A stretch of 64,000 nt of DNA, from contig NW_005202428.1 in the NCBI RefSeq assembly GCF_000372725.1, forward strand, positions 1,835,404-1,899,403, written 5' to 3'. Source of the stretch: Emiliania huxleyi CCMP1516. Its lineage: Eukaryota; Haptophyta; Isochrysidales; Noelaerhabdaceae. This document shows, piece after piece, positions 1-9,971 of the stretch. The notes beneath the pieces were generated by a model, which worked only from the letters and a program-made list of their open reading frames with translations, did no database searches and was not told the DNA's origin. The position numbers were made by a program, and so were the translations under genes. How positions within the stretch are numbered: the first letter of the stretch is position 1; the number at the start of each line of letters is the position of its first letter.

Positions 1-170
1 CGTGCGCGGAAGGGCGTGCCGAGACGGACAGCGAGACGGCCACGAGGAGGAGGAGGAGGCGCATTTGCGGGCAAAGCTTTTGAGTGGCCCAGTGATAGAG
101 TGTTGATGAGCGAAGAGGACTTGTCGGCCGACAGAAAACTCTTTTCTCTCTCTCTCTTTAGGGAAGGGCG

Positions 171-300
171 GGAGGGCCCTGGCGAGTAGAGACCACGCCT
201 CACTTTTTCACAGGGGGGGATCCGTCGCGCATGCCCGAGCCCTCGGGCGAGGGCTTGTGCTGTGAATAGCAGGCGTGGCTCTACTCGCCAGGGGAGGGCC
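171..300. repeat. Inverted repeat (stem-loop)
   Basis: Bases 171-200 and 271-300 are near-perfect reverse complements; the core TGGCGAGTAGAG pairs with CTCTACTCGCCA. The arms are flanked on both outer sides by CT/GA-rich runs, so the pairing extends weakly outward. The loop is about 70 nt. It could be a small foldback element or the termini of a MITE. No gene is supported in bases 1-1575: 360-480 holds two imperfect copies of a GCCTCNCTGGGCCAGAA motif, and the rest shows nothing I recognise. Confidence 0.7.
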
Positions 301-1107
301 CCTCTCTCTCTCTCTCTCCAAAAGGGCCCGGCCAAAAGGATTTCTTTCATCTTCACGCCAAAAACCGCCGGTGTGTGTCCCGCAGCGGCCTCGCTGGGCC
401 AGAAAGTCGGCCCGCGAGTCGGCGAGTGCTCCGCGGCAGCCTCCCTGGGCCAGAACGTCGGCCGGCCCGCGAGGTGGATGCTCACACACACGAGCTACAC
501 AAACAACAACTCTAACACTCACACGTCATTTGGGGCCTGGAGCCCCTGCAGACTGAAGTTTATGGTGGTGCCCTGTTTGTTGTTGGATGCTAGCATGACC
601 ATGAGCGATGAGCCCGATGAGATTTTAGAAAACCAACCGATGAGTCGCAGTGCTCTTGCGTTTCGGCGGTAGTGATCTAATCACCCGAATGCCACGTTCG
701 GATCGCTTCTCATCGCAAACCCCGTCAGCAGTCCCCCTCCGGGAATGTTCGTTACAGCTACGGACATAAAAAAAAAAGCGCCAAGGGGCGCAGCGCCGAC
801 AATCACGGCGGTGATTGCGGCGCAGGTGGGGGGACGGGAAGTCCGTCGGCGTTGCCGGGGGCCCAAGGAAGCGCGAGGGAAAAATTCCGCCGCTGAGGGC
901 GCTCGTGCGGCAATAGCCGGGTGGAGGGGGAGCGTGCCGGACGGGGCGTCGTCGCGCCGTCCGATGGTCTGCTGCCCCGCGCAGCAACCGTCGGGCGACG
1001 ACCCGGGGGCCAAAAACCCGGCGACGACGGCGCTCTGGATGGGGCGTGACCTCCTGCCTCCAACCTCCTTCCTTTTTGAGCAGGTGTGACGCCGCGCGAG
1101 CGACGCT

Positions 1108-1239
1108 CCGAGATCGCCCGAGATAGCGCGGCGCGGCCCCGAGATCGCCCGAGATAGCGCGAGATCGCCCGAGATAGCGCGGCGCGGCCCCGAGATCGCC
1201 CGAGATAGCGCGAGATCGCCCGAGATCGCGCGGCGCGGC
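1108..1239. repeat. Minisatellite, CGAGATNGCCCGAGATAGCG units
   Basis: Roughly ten-base units CCGAGATCGC / CCGAGATAGCG alternate, interrupted by a GGCGCGGCC spacer. The same CCGAGAT core recurs inside introns of the PTOX, helicase and DUF2358-like genes, so it belongs to a window-wide repeat vocabulary. Confidence 0.85.
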
Positions 1240-1575
1240 CCGGGGCGGGGTGGATGGGTTGGGAGCGAGGGGGCGGAAGTGATCAGTGCGGTAGAGGGTC
1301 AGCTCGAGGCGCGTGAGCCGGACTTGTGAGCCGGACCACCCCCTCTTGTTCTCTGCGTTGTTGAGCCAGGACTCAACATACTCGGGCTGTTGCCATCCCA
1401 AACTGTCACTCCCCTTTCTCCCGGCCGGGGTGGGGCGCGCGCGGGGGCGGCGGGTGTGAGGGATGTCTGTGAGCCCGAGAGCGATATGCCATGTCCGCCT
1501 TGCGTGTTTTCATAACATCGAAGGCTAAGCTCAAAAAAAAAGGCGCGGCTTACCTCGCTTGATGGCTGCCGGGAG

Positions 1576-3804
1576 ATGAAGCGGGCAGCCCACCACCTCC
1601 TCCTCCTGGCCGCCGCGTTGTCCGCTGCATCGCTTGCCACGCCGCCGCGTCCGCTGCGGCCCAACCGTGCGGCTGCGGACGCCCTCGGCGCCGCCGTGCC
1701 GTCGCCGCAGCTCGATCCCGCGCTCGTGGCAGAGCTAAGCGAAGCCGTCGCGCCGCCGCCGGGCGAGGCAGCGTCCGAGGCGGCGCTGCTCGACCCGGTC
1801 AAATTCGCCTTCAACACCGCCATCGTCGACTCCGTCAAGGGGCTGATTGACCTCGCGTATCCCGACCGGCCCTTTGCCCGCTTCTACGTCCTCGAGACGG
1901 CGGGCTCCCCACGGGCGCGAGCGGCGGCGTGCCGCGGCCTCGTCACGGCACGGTGGCGTGCGTGTAGGTGGCGCGCGTGCCGTACTTTGCGTACCTGTCG
2001 GTGATGCACCTGCGAGAGACGTGGGGAGAGCGAGACGCCTCTCTGCGCGAGCGGATGCGGGTCCACTATGCGGAGGCGCGAGACACTGCCCACCTTGCCT
2101 CAAGACGGTGTAGACACTTCGTAGACGTTCGCAGAAACGCCGCAGACACCTCGTAGACATCCGGTAGGCACCCGGTAGACCCCAGACCCCAGACACCTCC
2201 CAGAAGCCCCAGACTCCTCCTAGACACCTCCCAGACACCTGCCAGACACCTCCCAGACACCTGCCAGACACCCTCCCTCCCAGACACCTCGTAAACACCT
2301 CACAAACCCTCCCCACACACACAGGCGGACAACGAGCTGCACCACCTGCTCATCATGGAGTCGCTCGGCGGCAACTCCTCTGCCGTCGACCGCGCCGTTG
2401 CGCAGGACAGCCACGCTCCTTCTCACCCCCTCTGACACCGCCTCCCCCCCCTGCACACGCCCAACCTCCCACGGCTCCTCCACCGTCGCGCAGGCCACCG
2501 CCGCGCACGCTCGCGCACCCTGCCGCCCCTGCCGCCCCCCTGCCGCCCCTCGGACACCCCCCCCCCCCTCCCTCCAGGGCCTCGCCACCGCATACTACTG
2601 GTGGGTCGTCTTTGTCTTTGCGCATGATGAGCGCGCCGCCTACCACCTTAGCGAGCTCGTCGAGGCGAGAGACAGCCGAGAGACAGCCGAGATACAGCCG
2701 AGGTGCAGCCGAGATGCGGCCAAGGTGCAGCCGAGGGGCAGCCGAGGGGCAGCCGAGGGGCAGCCGAGGTGCAGCCGAGATACAGCCGAGGTCACGCACT
2801 ACATCTCCCACGCGCACCGGGCCTTGCACTCTAAATGGGTCTCCTGTCTCTCGGACGCGGGGCTGCACGAGGACCTGCCTGGCCCTCTCCCCGCCCGCCT
2901 TGTGTGAGGGGGGGGGGGGGGGAAGCGGACGAAGAGTGACTCAATCCACGGGTTCCTCCACTCGCCCGTAGGACCACGCGTACCGGACGTACGACGCCTT
3001 CCTCGCCTCGCACGAGGTCGAGCTGCGGGCGCTGCCGGTGCACATCTCGGCCACATCTCGGCCACATCTCGGCCACATCTCGGCCACATCTCGGCCACAT
3101 CTCGGCCACATCTCGGCCATCTCGGCCAGGTCTCGGCCAGGTCTCGGCATAGACTAGATTCCTCCGCGCGACAAAGCAGGAGAGACTCGGAGCCCTGCTG
3201 GAGCCCGCCTGCAGGTGCCCGAGGTGGCGCGCCGGTACTACGAGCAGGAGAACCCCTTCCTGTTCGACTTGCTCTGCACGATCGGCGACGGGGAGGAGGA
3301 GGCGGCGGCGGAGGCGGCGGAGGCGGAGGCGGCGGAGGCGGAGGCGGCGGCGGGGCGGGGGAAGGGGCGCGCGAAGAGCAGTTGGATCCAATGGACCTAT
3401 CGCAAGTGGGCTGGGGGGGCGGGGCCGCTCGAGCCCGCCGCCGCCGCCGCTGAGCCCGAGTGCCCGCGGAGGCCGCGGCTGCGCTCGCTGTACGACGTCT
3501 TTGTCTGCGTGCGCAACGACGAGCGCGAGCATTGGGGCGCGAGACATCTCCCCCCTCCTTTCCCGCCTCCCCTCCCCTCTCCCTCCAGCGGACACCCGGG
3601 CTGCCTCCCCTCCCCTCCCCCTCCACAGGCGCGATGAGCTCGCTCGTGTCGACGGGGACCGTGCGCGCCGCCGGCGCCGCCGGCGTCTCTTCCACCCGCC
3701 CGGCCGCCGGCACGGGGCTGGGCGCGTGGCTTGCGCCGTACCTGTCCAGGACGACGCCGCTGCCGCCCGGCCCGGTGGACGGAGGCCTCCGAGGGCGGCA
3801 GTAG
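1576..3804 (+). CDS. PTOX: Plastid terminal oxidase (alternative oxidase family)
   Basis: Di-iron plastoquinol oxidase that would pass electrons from plastoquinol to oxygen in the plastid. Probable exons: 1576-1899, 1968-2075, 2325-2405, 2578-2664, 2972-3037, 3215-about 3535, about 3630-3804. Seen in order: a hydrophobic leader (MKRAAHHLLLLAAALSA) fitting a plastid-targeting presequence, FYVLET, VARVPYFAYLSVMHLRETWG, DNELHHLLIMESLGGN, ERAAYHLSELVE, an acidic insert, and LYDVFVCVRNDEREHW. These supply the E, ExxH, E, ExxH iron ligands of the family. The LET and VARVPYF blocks become contiguous only after splicing. Intron starts are GC (1900, 2076, 2665), GA (2406) and GT (3038); introns 2, 4 and 5 hold minisatellites. 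A short upstream ORF (ATG at 1562, stop just before the start codon) may damp translation. The last donor and the C-terminus are least certain. Confidence 0.88.
2808..2910 (+). repeat. Dispersed intron element, copy 1
   Basis: Inside PTOX intron 4. It aligns along about 100 bases, at roughly 70 percent identity by eye, with 44521-44625 inside an intron of the SNF2 gene. Shared blocks include CCACGCG, ACCGGGCCTTGC, TGCCYGGCCCT and CTTGTGTG. The copies sit in the same orientation relative to transcription, in introns of unrelated genes. Confidence 0.75.
3040..3150. repeat. Minisatellite in PTOX intron 5
   Basis: Seven or more copies of an 11-base unit ATCTCGGCCAC, then degenerate copies ending in GGTCTCGGCC. 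It lies wholly within an intron with a GT donor at 3038 and an AG acceptor at 3214. Confidence 0.9.
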
Positions 3805-4118
3805 CGGCTGAGTGTTGGGGCAGCGCCAAACCTCGCGACAGCCGACATTTTCGACGGTGCTGTGGTGGCGTGCGCCGTCGGTGGCGGTGCCGGTGGGCGG
3901 TGGCGGTGCCGGCTTTTGGTCCGTTAGCTTCCGCGTTCTGGTGGGCCAGTGCGAGCGCCACCCCCGGATACGCGCATTTCTGTTTCTTTGTCGTAGGTAT
4001 ATTCTTTGTTGATTTTTTGTGCCTCCCACCCAGCAAAGGAGACAAAACTTTTGGAGCACTTGGAGCACTTGGAGTGCAGTCATCAACCTCACATCCAGGG
4101 CCGGGTTCCCACTTTAGT

Positions 4119-4327
4119 ACTCGATAGCGGTCACGCCGTAGCTCGCGCATAGGAGCAGGAGGCTAGGCAGAGGCCGCATCGCGTTCGCTGAGCTGTAACA
4201 AGTTTGATCCAAAACAAGAACACAAGTTTGACTCTACTAATATAGCGCGCGGATAAAGCGCGCGCGCCGCGGTGGCGGCGAAATATAATATTATCTCAGA
4301 GGAATATAGTGTGAATGCCCGGGAACA
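4119..4327 (-). repeat. 3' LTR
   Basis: Left copy of the 209-bp repeat. It contains a TATAATATTATATTTCG-like AT-rich box (minus strand) that could be the promoter or polyadenylation region, plus the MRPLPSLLLL signal-peptide sequence that opens the long ORF in the other LTR. Confidence 0.88.
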
Positions 4328-4369
4328 GCCCCTCCTGGCCCGAGTGCGGGGCGCGAGGGACAAATAAAT

Positions 4370-5060
4370 TCAAAGGGCATGAAATTCGTCGAGCTGCTTG
4401 ATCAGGCCAGTAAAGATGGCCCGCGAGGCAGCCTTCGTGAGTAGGTCGGCGAGCATCACGACGCCGGGGAGGTGTTCGACAGAGATAACGCCACGGCTGA
4501 CGAGATCGCGAAGAAACTCGGCGGCGCGCAAGATGTGCTTGGTCTTCTTGAAGGCAACGGGATCGAAGGCCATGCCGACGGCGGACTTGCTGTCGCAGTT
4601 GATGACGCTGGCGCCGTCGATGGAAAATCCAAGGTCGATCAGTAGCTCACGGATGAAAATCACCTCCTTGGCGGCTAGCATGGCGCCGAAGAACTCTGCC
4701 TCGGCACTAGACAGCGTGACGGATCGCTGCATTTTGGAGAACCAGTGGAAGAGACATCCGTAGAAGAAGAACATGCCACCGGAGCAAGAATACTTCGTGG
4801 CCCAGTTTGAATCGACGTAGCTCTCAAGGTTGCGGTTGGAATTCGGCTGCATGACGAGGGCGCGGTCAGCTGTGTCGCGCACGTAGATAAGCACCCGGAT
4901 GGCGGCTTTAAAATGCGACGGGCCAGGGTTCGTCATAAACCGAGCAAGCTGAGACGCGGAATAAGCAATATCGACGCGCGTCATATTGGCAAGCCACAGT
5001 AGTCCGCCGACGATGGCCATGTAGGCGGTGCGGAATTCGGACATCTCGTCGTATTCAACA
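4370..5060 (-). CDS. Ty1/copia RT C-terminus and RNase H fragment
   Basis: C-terminal part of a copia polyprotein. Recognisable: the RT-RNase H connector (YMAIVGGLLWLANMTRVDIAY), then RNase H with VDSNWATKYSCSGG, SSAEAEFFGA, INCDSKSAVG and LLTKA. These match the usual D, E, D series. The frame is open to a stop at 4370. Homology begins near 5015-5060, exactly where the preceding membrane ORF ends in another frame, so the element is a junction of two sequences. The fragment could not polymerise by itself. Confidence 0.85.
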
Positions 5061-6542
5061 GATCCAACGGCGGGCTGATCGTAAGTTGAGAAGCTTCCGA
5101 AGGAAGTCGCGATAGATGCTGACGCAAACGATTGCATACGGGCACCCAAAGGAGATGGTGGTGGTAATAGGTGTCCAAATGAAGCAAACAGTTTTGACAG
5201 TAGTGCTGGTGATGACCTCAAAGGCGACGAGGCATGCATACCTGGCGAAGTATAGGAGGGATCGCACGAAATCGTAGATTGCAAAGCCCCAAGCAACGAG
5301 CAGGATGATGCCGCATATCGCAAGTGCAGCTGGCGCAAGGCAAAAATACCAGTCAAAGACCCACTTGATTTGAATGCCCAGGTTGATGATCAGTAGCTTG
5401 GTATTTGCACCATAGTGTCGCAATCCGTACCACGCTTTGACAATCATAAGGCTGCTCATGGTCTGGTAAGCAAACAGGTCGCCAATTGTCAGCGCACTTG
5501 TCAGCAGGGAGTACGCAAGGAAAAGGAACCCAACGAGAGCAAAGCAAAGAAAGAATGGCCAGATCATTCCCATCCATGTGGACTGTACCCGAGCGCAATT
5601 CTTGTTTGAGAACATATAGTTCCAATGGAGCTCGTATTTGACCCAATCGCGCTTGCCGCGTCGCCGAAAGTGATCAAGGCAAAGGGCTTTCGCAGCATCG
5701 GTGGTTCCATGGAGTGGCCAGATGATACCACATGTCCCATTGTTGAAGGGCACTACCTCTGTCCCACTGCTCAAGGTCTCATGGTGCAATGCCTCTCCTG
5801 CACTCGGCGTGTCCGAGTGGTCCCGGGGAAGGACTTTCTGCCAAGGTGTAGGGTCAAATGTAGCGTTCCACGGTGAAACATTTTGGAGGCAAAGGAAGCC
5901 GTTCCCGTCGCATTGACCCAGAAGAATGGGCAGCATTGAGTAATCCAGCAAAGGTGGCGGCGGCATGTGTGTCGCAGGCTTCCTATGGGGCTGGGTTGTC
6001 GCAGCAAGAGTCCCGTGCCTCGTGAATTGTAGCGCCATCGTATTGGGCCATGAGTGCACCTGTATCGCGGGGCTGCGGAGGGCCAAAAATTCAGATTGGC
6101 CGCAGTGGGTGGATAAGGCCTCAGGAGCCGACTGTAGCGCGTGCTCCATCGCCTGGGAGGTAGTGTGAGTGGAGGCACACATGTCCTCAAGGTGTTCTGA
6201 CCCAAGTTGCCAATTTATCGATAAATCTTTGAGAAATGAATTGTCGATGCAAATGGCGGGCTCGAACGTGCTCGACGAGACCGACTGGACCCATTGTTCA
6301 GATCCTTCGGCTCGATTGGGGTTGTGCTCGCACACGCCAGGCGCCCAGGTGGTGGCTGACATACATGGTGCAAGGCTTGTCCATGGTGGAGGTGCCATGG
6401 TGGTCGACGCTGTCATGTCGCTGGTGGTGTCGGCCTCGGCGATGCAGTAGTCGAGGCCGTTCTTCCCGGTAGAGAAGTCATACTCGATAGCGGTCACGCC
6501 GTAGCTCGCGCATAGGAGCAGGAGGCTAGGCAGAGGCCGCAT
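5055..6542 (-). CDS. Secreted/multi-pass membrane protein of unknown function inside the LTR element
   Basis: About 495 residues from the ATG at 6542; an in-frame ATG at 6575 would add 11. Signal-peptide-like start MRPLPSLLLLCASYGVTA, a cysteine-containing ectodomain of about 300 residues with N-glycosylation-type sites (NVS, NAT, NGT), then hydrophobic spans including MIWPFFLCFALVGFLFLAYS and APAALAICGIILLVAWGFA. The start and signal peptide lie inside the 5' LTR. By position and topology it resembles an envelope-like or captured host membrane protein, but I recognise no family. It lies upstream of the polymerase remnant, unlike the usual order in env-bearing copia elements. Confidence 0.6.
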   Translation of the reverse strand: MRPLPSLLLLCASYGVTAIEYDFSTGKNGLDYCIAEADTTSDMTASTTMAPPPWTSLAPCMSATTWAPGVCEHNPNRAEGSEQWVQSVSSSTFEPAICIDNSFLKDLSINWQLGSEHLEDMCASTHTTSQAMEHALQSAPEALSTHCGQSEFLALRSPAIQVHSWPNTMALQFTRHGTLAATTQPHRKPATHMPPPPLLDYSMLPILLGQCDGNGFLCLQNVSPWNATFDPTPWQKVLPRDHSDTPSAGEALHHETLSSGTEVVPFNNGTCGIIWPLHGTTDAAKALCLDHFRRRGKRDWVKYELHWNYMFSNKNCARVQSTWMGMIWPFFLCFALVGFLFLAYSLLTSALTIGDLFAYQTMSSLMIVKAWYGLRHYGANTKLLIINLGIQIKWVFDWYFCLAPAALAICGIILLVAWGFAIYDFVRSLLYFARYACLVAFEVITSTTVKTVCFIWTPITTTISFGCPYAIVCVSIYRDFLRKLLNLRSARRWIC

Positions 6543-6690
6543 CGCGTTCGCTGAGCTGTAACAAGTTTGATCCAAAACAAGAACACAAGTTTGACTCTAC
6601 TAATATAGCGCGCGGATAAAGCGCGCGCGCCGCGGTGGCGGCGAAATATAATATTATCTCAGAGGAATATAGTGTGAATGCCCGGGAACA
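6482..6690 (-). repeat. 5' LTR
   Basis: Right copy of the 209-bp repeat. In the direction of the element it is the upstream LTR. It encodes the ATG and signal peptide of the internal ORF, which then runs on into unique sequence without a visible primer-binding-site gap. Confidence 0.88.
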
Positions 6691-6843
6691 TTAGTTCTTA
6701 GCAACCCCTTATTGAGAAGAAAATACCTCTCGTGGCGCTGTGCGCTGGCCTTCACACAGGGGCACTCACTCACAGCAACGCCGCCAGCAGCGCGACGCGC
6801 TCGGCCTGCTGAGAGAAGACCTTCCCGGACGGCAGTACCTCGA

Positions 6844-6880
6844 GAGAGAGAGAGAGAGAGAGAGAGTGTGTGTGTGTGTG
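6844..6880. repeat. GA then GT microsatellite
   Basis: About ten GA repeats followed by about six GT repeats, just upstream of the TGT start codon. Confidence 0.9.
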
Positions 6881-6905
6881 TCACCCAAGGCTGCGACGAC
6901 TGTTT

Positions 6906-8528
6906 ATGCGCCTGCGCCATGCTCGCCGGCTTCATCTCGCCACCGCCTTCCCAGAGTGGCGGCCTCTCGACTTCTTCCACCACGAAATCCTCCACGCCTC
7001 ACGCAAGGAGGGCTCGCGGGCGCGCGTCGGCCGGCTACACACGCCGCACGGCACCGTGGAGACGCCCGGCTTTGTCGTCGTTGGAACCAACGGTGCGGTG
7101 AAGTTCGTCGACCATCATGCCGCCGATGCAGCCGGCATGGAGCTGATGTTTAGCAACACCCTCCACCTAGAGGTGCACCCGGGCCCCGCCGCGGTTGAGG
7201 CGGCGGGCGGGCTGCACAAGTTTATCGGCCGTGAGTCGCGCCCGCTCATCACAGACAGCGGCGGCTTCCAAATCTTCTCATTCGCGCACAGAGGGCAGCG
7301 GGCAATGCCGGGCGCTGAGGAGGCGAAGGAGGACGGCGAGGACGGCGGCGCCTCGCTCAAGTCGTCGCGTCCATTCCCTGCGCGCCACAAGTACGAGGTC
7401 GCCGCGGCGAGCAGCAGGGACGGCCCTCCGCCGCCTCCACGCGTGCGCGTGAGCGAGGACGGCGCGTGATCCCCGCACCGCCACCCACGCCGCCGCCTTC
7501 CTCGCCACCCACGCCTCCCACGCCGCTGCCGCCTCTGGCCGCCACCCCTGCTGCCGCCGCCTCCCCAGGCGCCAGCTTCCGCTCGTACCGCGACGGCCGG
7601 ATGCTGCACCTGTCGCCAGAGTCGACGGTCCGCTCTCAAAAGGCGCTGGGCGCAGACATCATCATTCCGCTCGACGACCTCCCCGGCGCTGCGACCGCCG
7701 CGACGTCGCGCTCGAGGCTGGGGCACCGTCCACGACCCGTCCATGACACGTCCTGTAGGCGCTTCGACCGCCGCGGCGCCGCTCGAGGAGTCCGTGGCGC
7801 GAACGCACCGCTGGGAGGCACGCAGCCTGCGCGAGCATCTGGGCGACGTGCGGCAGCAGGCCACGTCCCCGACACGTCCCCGACACGTCCCCGACACGTC
7901 CCCGACATTTGGGCGGCGTGTGGCAGCAGGCCATGTACGGGGTCATTCACGGCGGCACGGACGAGTGCGCGGCAGCAGGCCGAAGAGCCCGGCAGGGTCC
8001 CACGTCACGTCCTCGACCAGAGTGCCATGGGGGGCGCGTAGGCGGCTCCGCTCGCTGTCGGTGGCGACACTGGCGCGGTGGCCCTTCGACGGCTTCTGCG
8101 TGGGGGGCTCGCTGGGTCGCGACCGGAGCGAGCTGGCTGCGCTGCTGCGGTACGTGATGCCGCTTCTGCCGCGCGAGCGCCCAAACCACTTGCTCGGCAT
8201 CGGCGACGTCGAGTCGATCCAGGTGGGGGTGCGGCTCGGGGTTGACACCTTCGACAGCTGCTGGCCGACGCGGCTCGGGCGGCACGGCACCGCGCTCACG
8301 CGCCACGGCAGCCTCAAGGTGGGCCAGGCGCGCTACCGCGACGACTACGGCCCGCTCGACGCTTCGTGCGATGGCTTCGTCAGCAGACACCACTCCCGCG
8401 CCTATCTGCACCACTTGTGGCGCGCAAAGGAGCCGGCCGTCCACGGGCTCCTCACGCTGCACAACATAAAGTTCATGGCCGACCTGATGGCAGACATGCG
8501 CGCGAAGATCTGGCGCGACGAGCTCTAG
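6906..8528 (+). CDS. tgt: Queuine tRNA-ribosyltransferase, chlamydial type
   Basis: Exchanges the wobble guanine of GUN-anticodon tRNAs for a queuine-type base. Exons: 6906-7461, 7569-7685, 7759-7859, 7930-7964, 8042-8528. Family blocks: TPHGTVETPGFV, FSNTLHLEVHPG, LITDSGGFQIFS (binding Asp), SYRDGRMLHLSPE, LGADIIIPLDDL, MYGVIHGGTDE, FDGFCVGGSLG, HLLGIGD, FDSCWPTR (nucleophile Asp), SRAYLHHL, LHNIKFM. The block set resembles the chlamydial/algal subgroup rather than QTRT1. The zinc site is unusual: where the family has CxCxxC, this reads CDGFVS, so two of three cysteines are gone, while the distal His of LHN remains. Donors are GC (7462, 7686, 7860) and GT (7965). Introns 2 and 3 are flanked by long direct repeats. 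The N-terminus may be a targeting peptide. Confidence 0.88.
7686..7758 (+). other. TGT intron 2: GC-AG, 20-bp direct-repeat flanks
   Basis: The intron begins GCGCTGCGACCGCCGCG and the downstream exon begins GCGCTTCGACCGCCGCG. Bases 7685-7705 and 7758-7778 match at about 19 of 21 positions with a 73-base period. Splicing gives a continuous family-like frame (DLPGASTAAAPLEESVART). The interior is a short CACGTCC-type repeat. Confidence 0.85.
7860..7929 (+). other. TGT intron 3: GC-AG, 25-bp direct-repeat flanks
   Basis: Bases 7840-7864 and 7910-7934 match at about 22 of 25 positions with a 70-base period. The interior is a tandem array of CCCCGACACGT. Splicing joins VRQQ to AMYGVIHGG. Confidence 0.85.
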
Positions 8529-9971
8529 TGCTTGCTTCGAGGAGACACTTTCGTCACTCACTCTGGCTGCCGGCGTGCCGCCTTCCTCGAGCGCAGTGAC
8601 CACACAGTGTCCTCTCGGTTGCTCGGCAGTTCGGGGAGACACCGCTCACACCGCGGGGTCGCGCTCTCGCGACACCGAAGAGCGAGCGGCACACACAGCA
8701 ATTACCGTCAGCGGTTTGTTATAGCGGAGCGTTTTCGCAGAGTACGTGATCGATATCTTGTTGGTTTTCAAAATCTCTCTCTCAAGGGAAGATCACACGC
8801 GTCCAGAGCTCCACGAGAGAGAGAGCGCGAGACAACACGTGTGTTCGTGTGAGGCGCTGAGGTGTGTGCATGGGTGTGTGTGTCGTGTGCTGGTCGTGTG
8901 CGAGCTGACACAGAGCTGATACCTGCTGGATACACCTGCGCGTGACCGACTAGGTCCAGCCCTGGGTGGCGCAAGATCTGACGTTCTGTGACAATCGTCA
9001 GATCCGTGTTTTTCTCGTTGTTTTGTCGCTCGCTCCGCTCGCCACCTCACGCTCGGCCGTCCGGCCTGCACGCCTCGCTGCACCGCTGGCTTGACTGAAT
9101 CAGGCAGCAGCAGGCTGCTGCTGCTGCCACAGCAGCAGTCTGCGGCCCTATACGCAAGTTAATGACTAGCAGCACTGCCGGGGGCATACGAGCCGCCACA
9201 GCCGGTGTGTCCCGTGCACTGCCACCTGCCCGCGGCTACGCACAATGTGCGCTCGCATTGGATGAGCCCTGCTGATGGACCTGCATCGCCTAGCTGCACG
9301 AGAGCAATGCCGCAGGCAGTGGCCGTGGCATACACTGCGAGCACACTTGGTGCAGCTGCGAGGTGCAGCAAGAGCACGTCGTTCCTGCCTCTGATGCCAC
9401 TCTCGCGGCTTGCAGCGCGTCACTCGCGCATGCTCTCCAGGAGCTATGGCGGGCGCGTGTGTGGGGCTGTAGCCTGTGTTTGGCCGGTTCTGACCCGTTT
9501 ACTATCAGTATCATGTCCGGGCCACAAAAAATGGCACACGGGTAGCGGCTCAGGGGCCCAGTAAGTCGCGGAATCGCCAAATGTCACAACCTGCGCCACC
9601 CAGGGCTGGACCTAGTCGACCGGTGGGACCGGTATTGCTCTCACCGTCCTGGCCGAGGGTATTTTATATCGCGATTTTTTTCGAGGTCAGACCCATTCAT
9701 GCCTGCACCTGGCACCACTGTGGACGGTCCGTCCGACGTCGGGTAACCGTCGCCGCCGCCCTCGCCGCGACTCAAGGTGCGCGCTGCGTGACCGCCGTGA
9801 GCTGCCCTCCCGACCCATGTAAAAAAATCCGCCATCTCCCCTCTCAGTGAGCCGGGAGAGCGCTCCGGGCACCTCCGGGCAGCCGTCTCCCCGCCACGAA
9901 AGCTCTGCCGAGAGCGCCGTTCCCATGGGCGGCGTTCCCGAACCATTCGTAGGCGCCGCGCGGCATTGCCA
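8529..9971. other. Intergenic, no gene recognised
   Basis: Contains a GA-rich run near 8815-8830, GTGT-rich stretches at 8860-8890 and CAGCAG runs at 9100-9140. Short open frames exist on both strands but show no family motif. Nothing here is supported as coding. Confidence 0.6.

Larger units (their letters stand above)
4119..6690 (-). mobile_element. LTR retroelement with 209-bp LTRs and TTAGT target duplication
   Basis: Direct repeats at 4119-4327 and 6482-6690 appear identical over 209 bases. Both are immediately flanked on the outside by TTAGT (4114-4118 and 6691-6695), a 5-bp target-site duplication. On the minus strand the LTR starts with TG, and a purine-rich tract (AGGAGGGGC) precedes the 3' LTR. 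The interior, about 2.15 kb, carries a membrane-protein ORF and then the tail of a Ty1/copia polymerase. No gag, protease, integrase or full reverse transcriptase is visible, so the element must be non-autonomous. Identical LTRs imply a recent insertion. It sits between PTOX and TGT and breaks neither. Confidence 0.9.

Noticed and set aside
3040-3150. Possible CRISPR array
   Set aside because: The units are 11 bases in direct tandem with no unique spacers, inside an intron of a eukaryotic gene.
2831-4150. Very long open frames antisense to the PTOX gene
   Set aside because: They are Arg/Pro/Ala-rich shadows of GC-rich coding and minisatellite DNA; the plus strand has the clear PTOX motif order.
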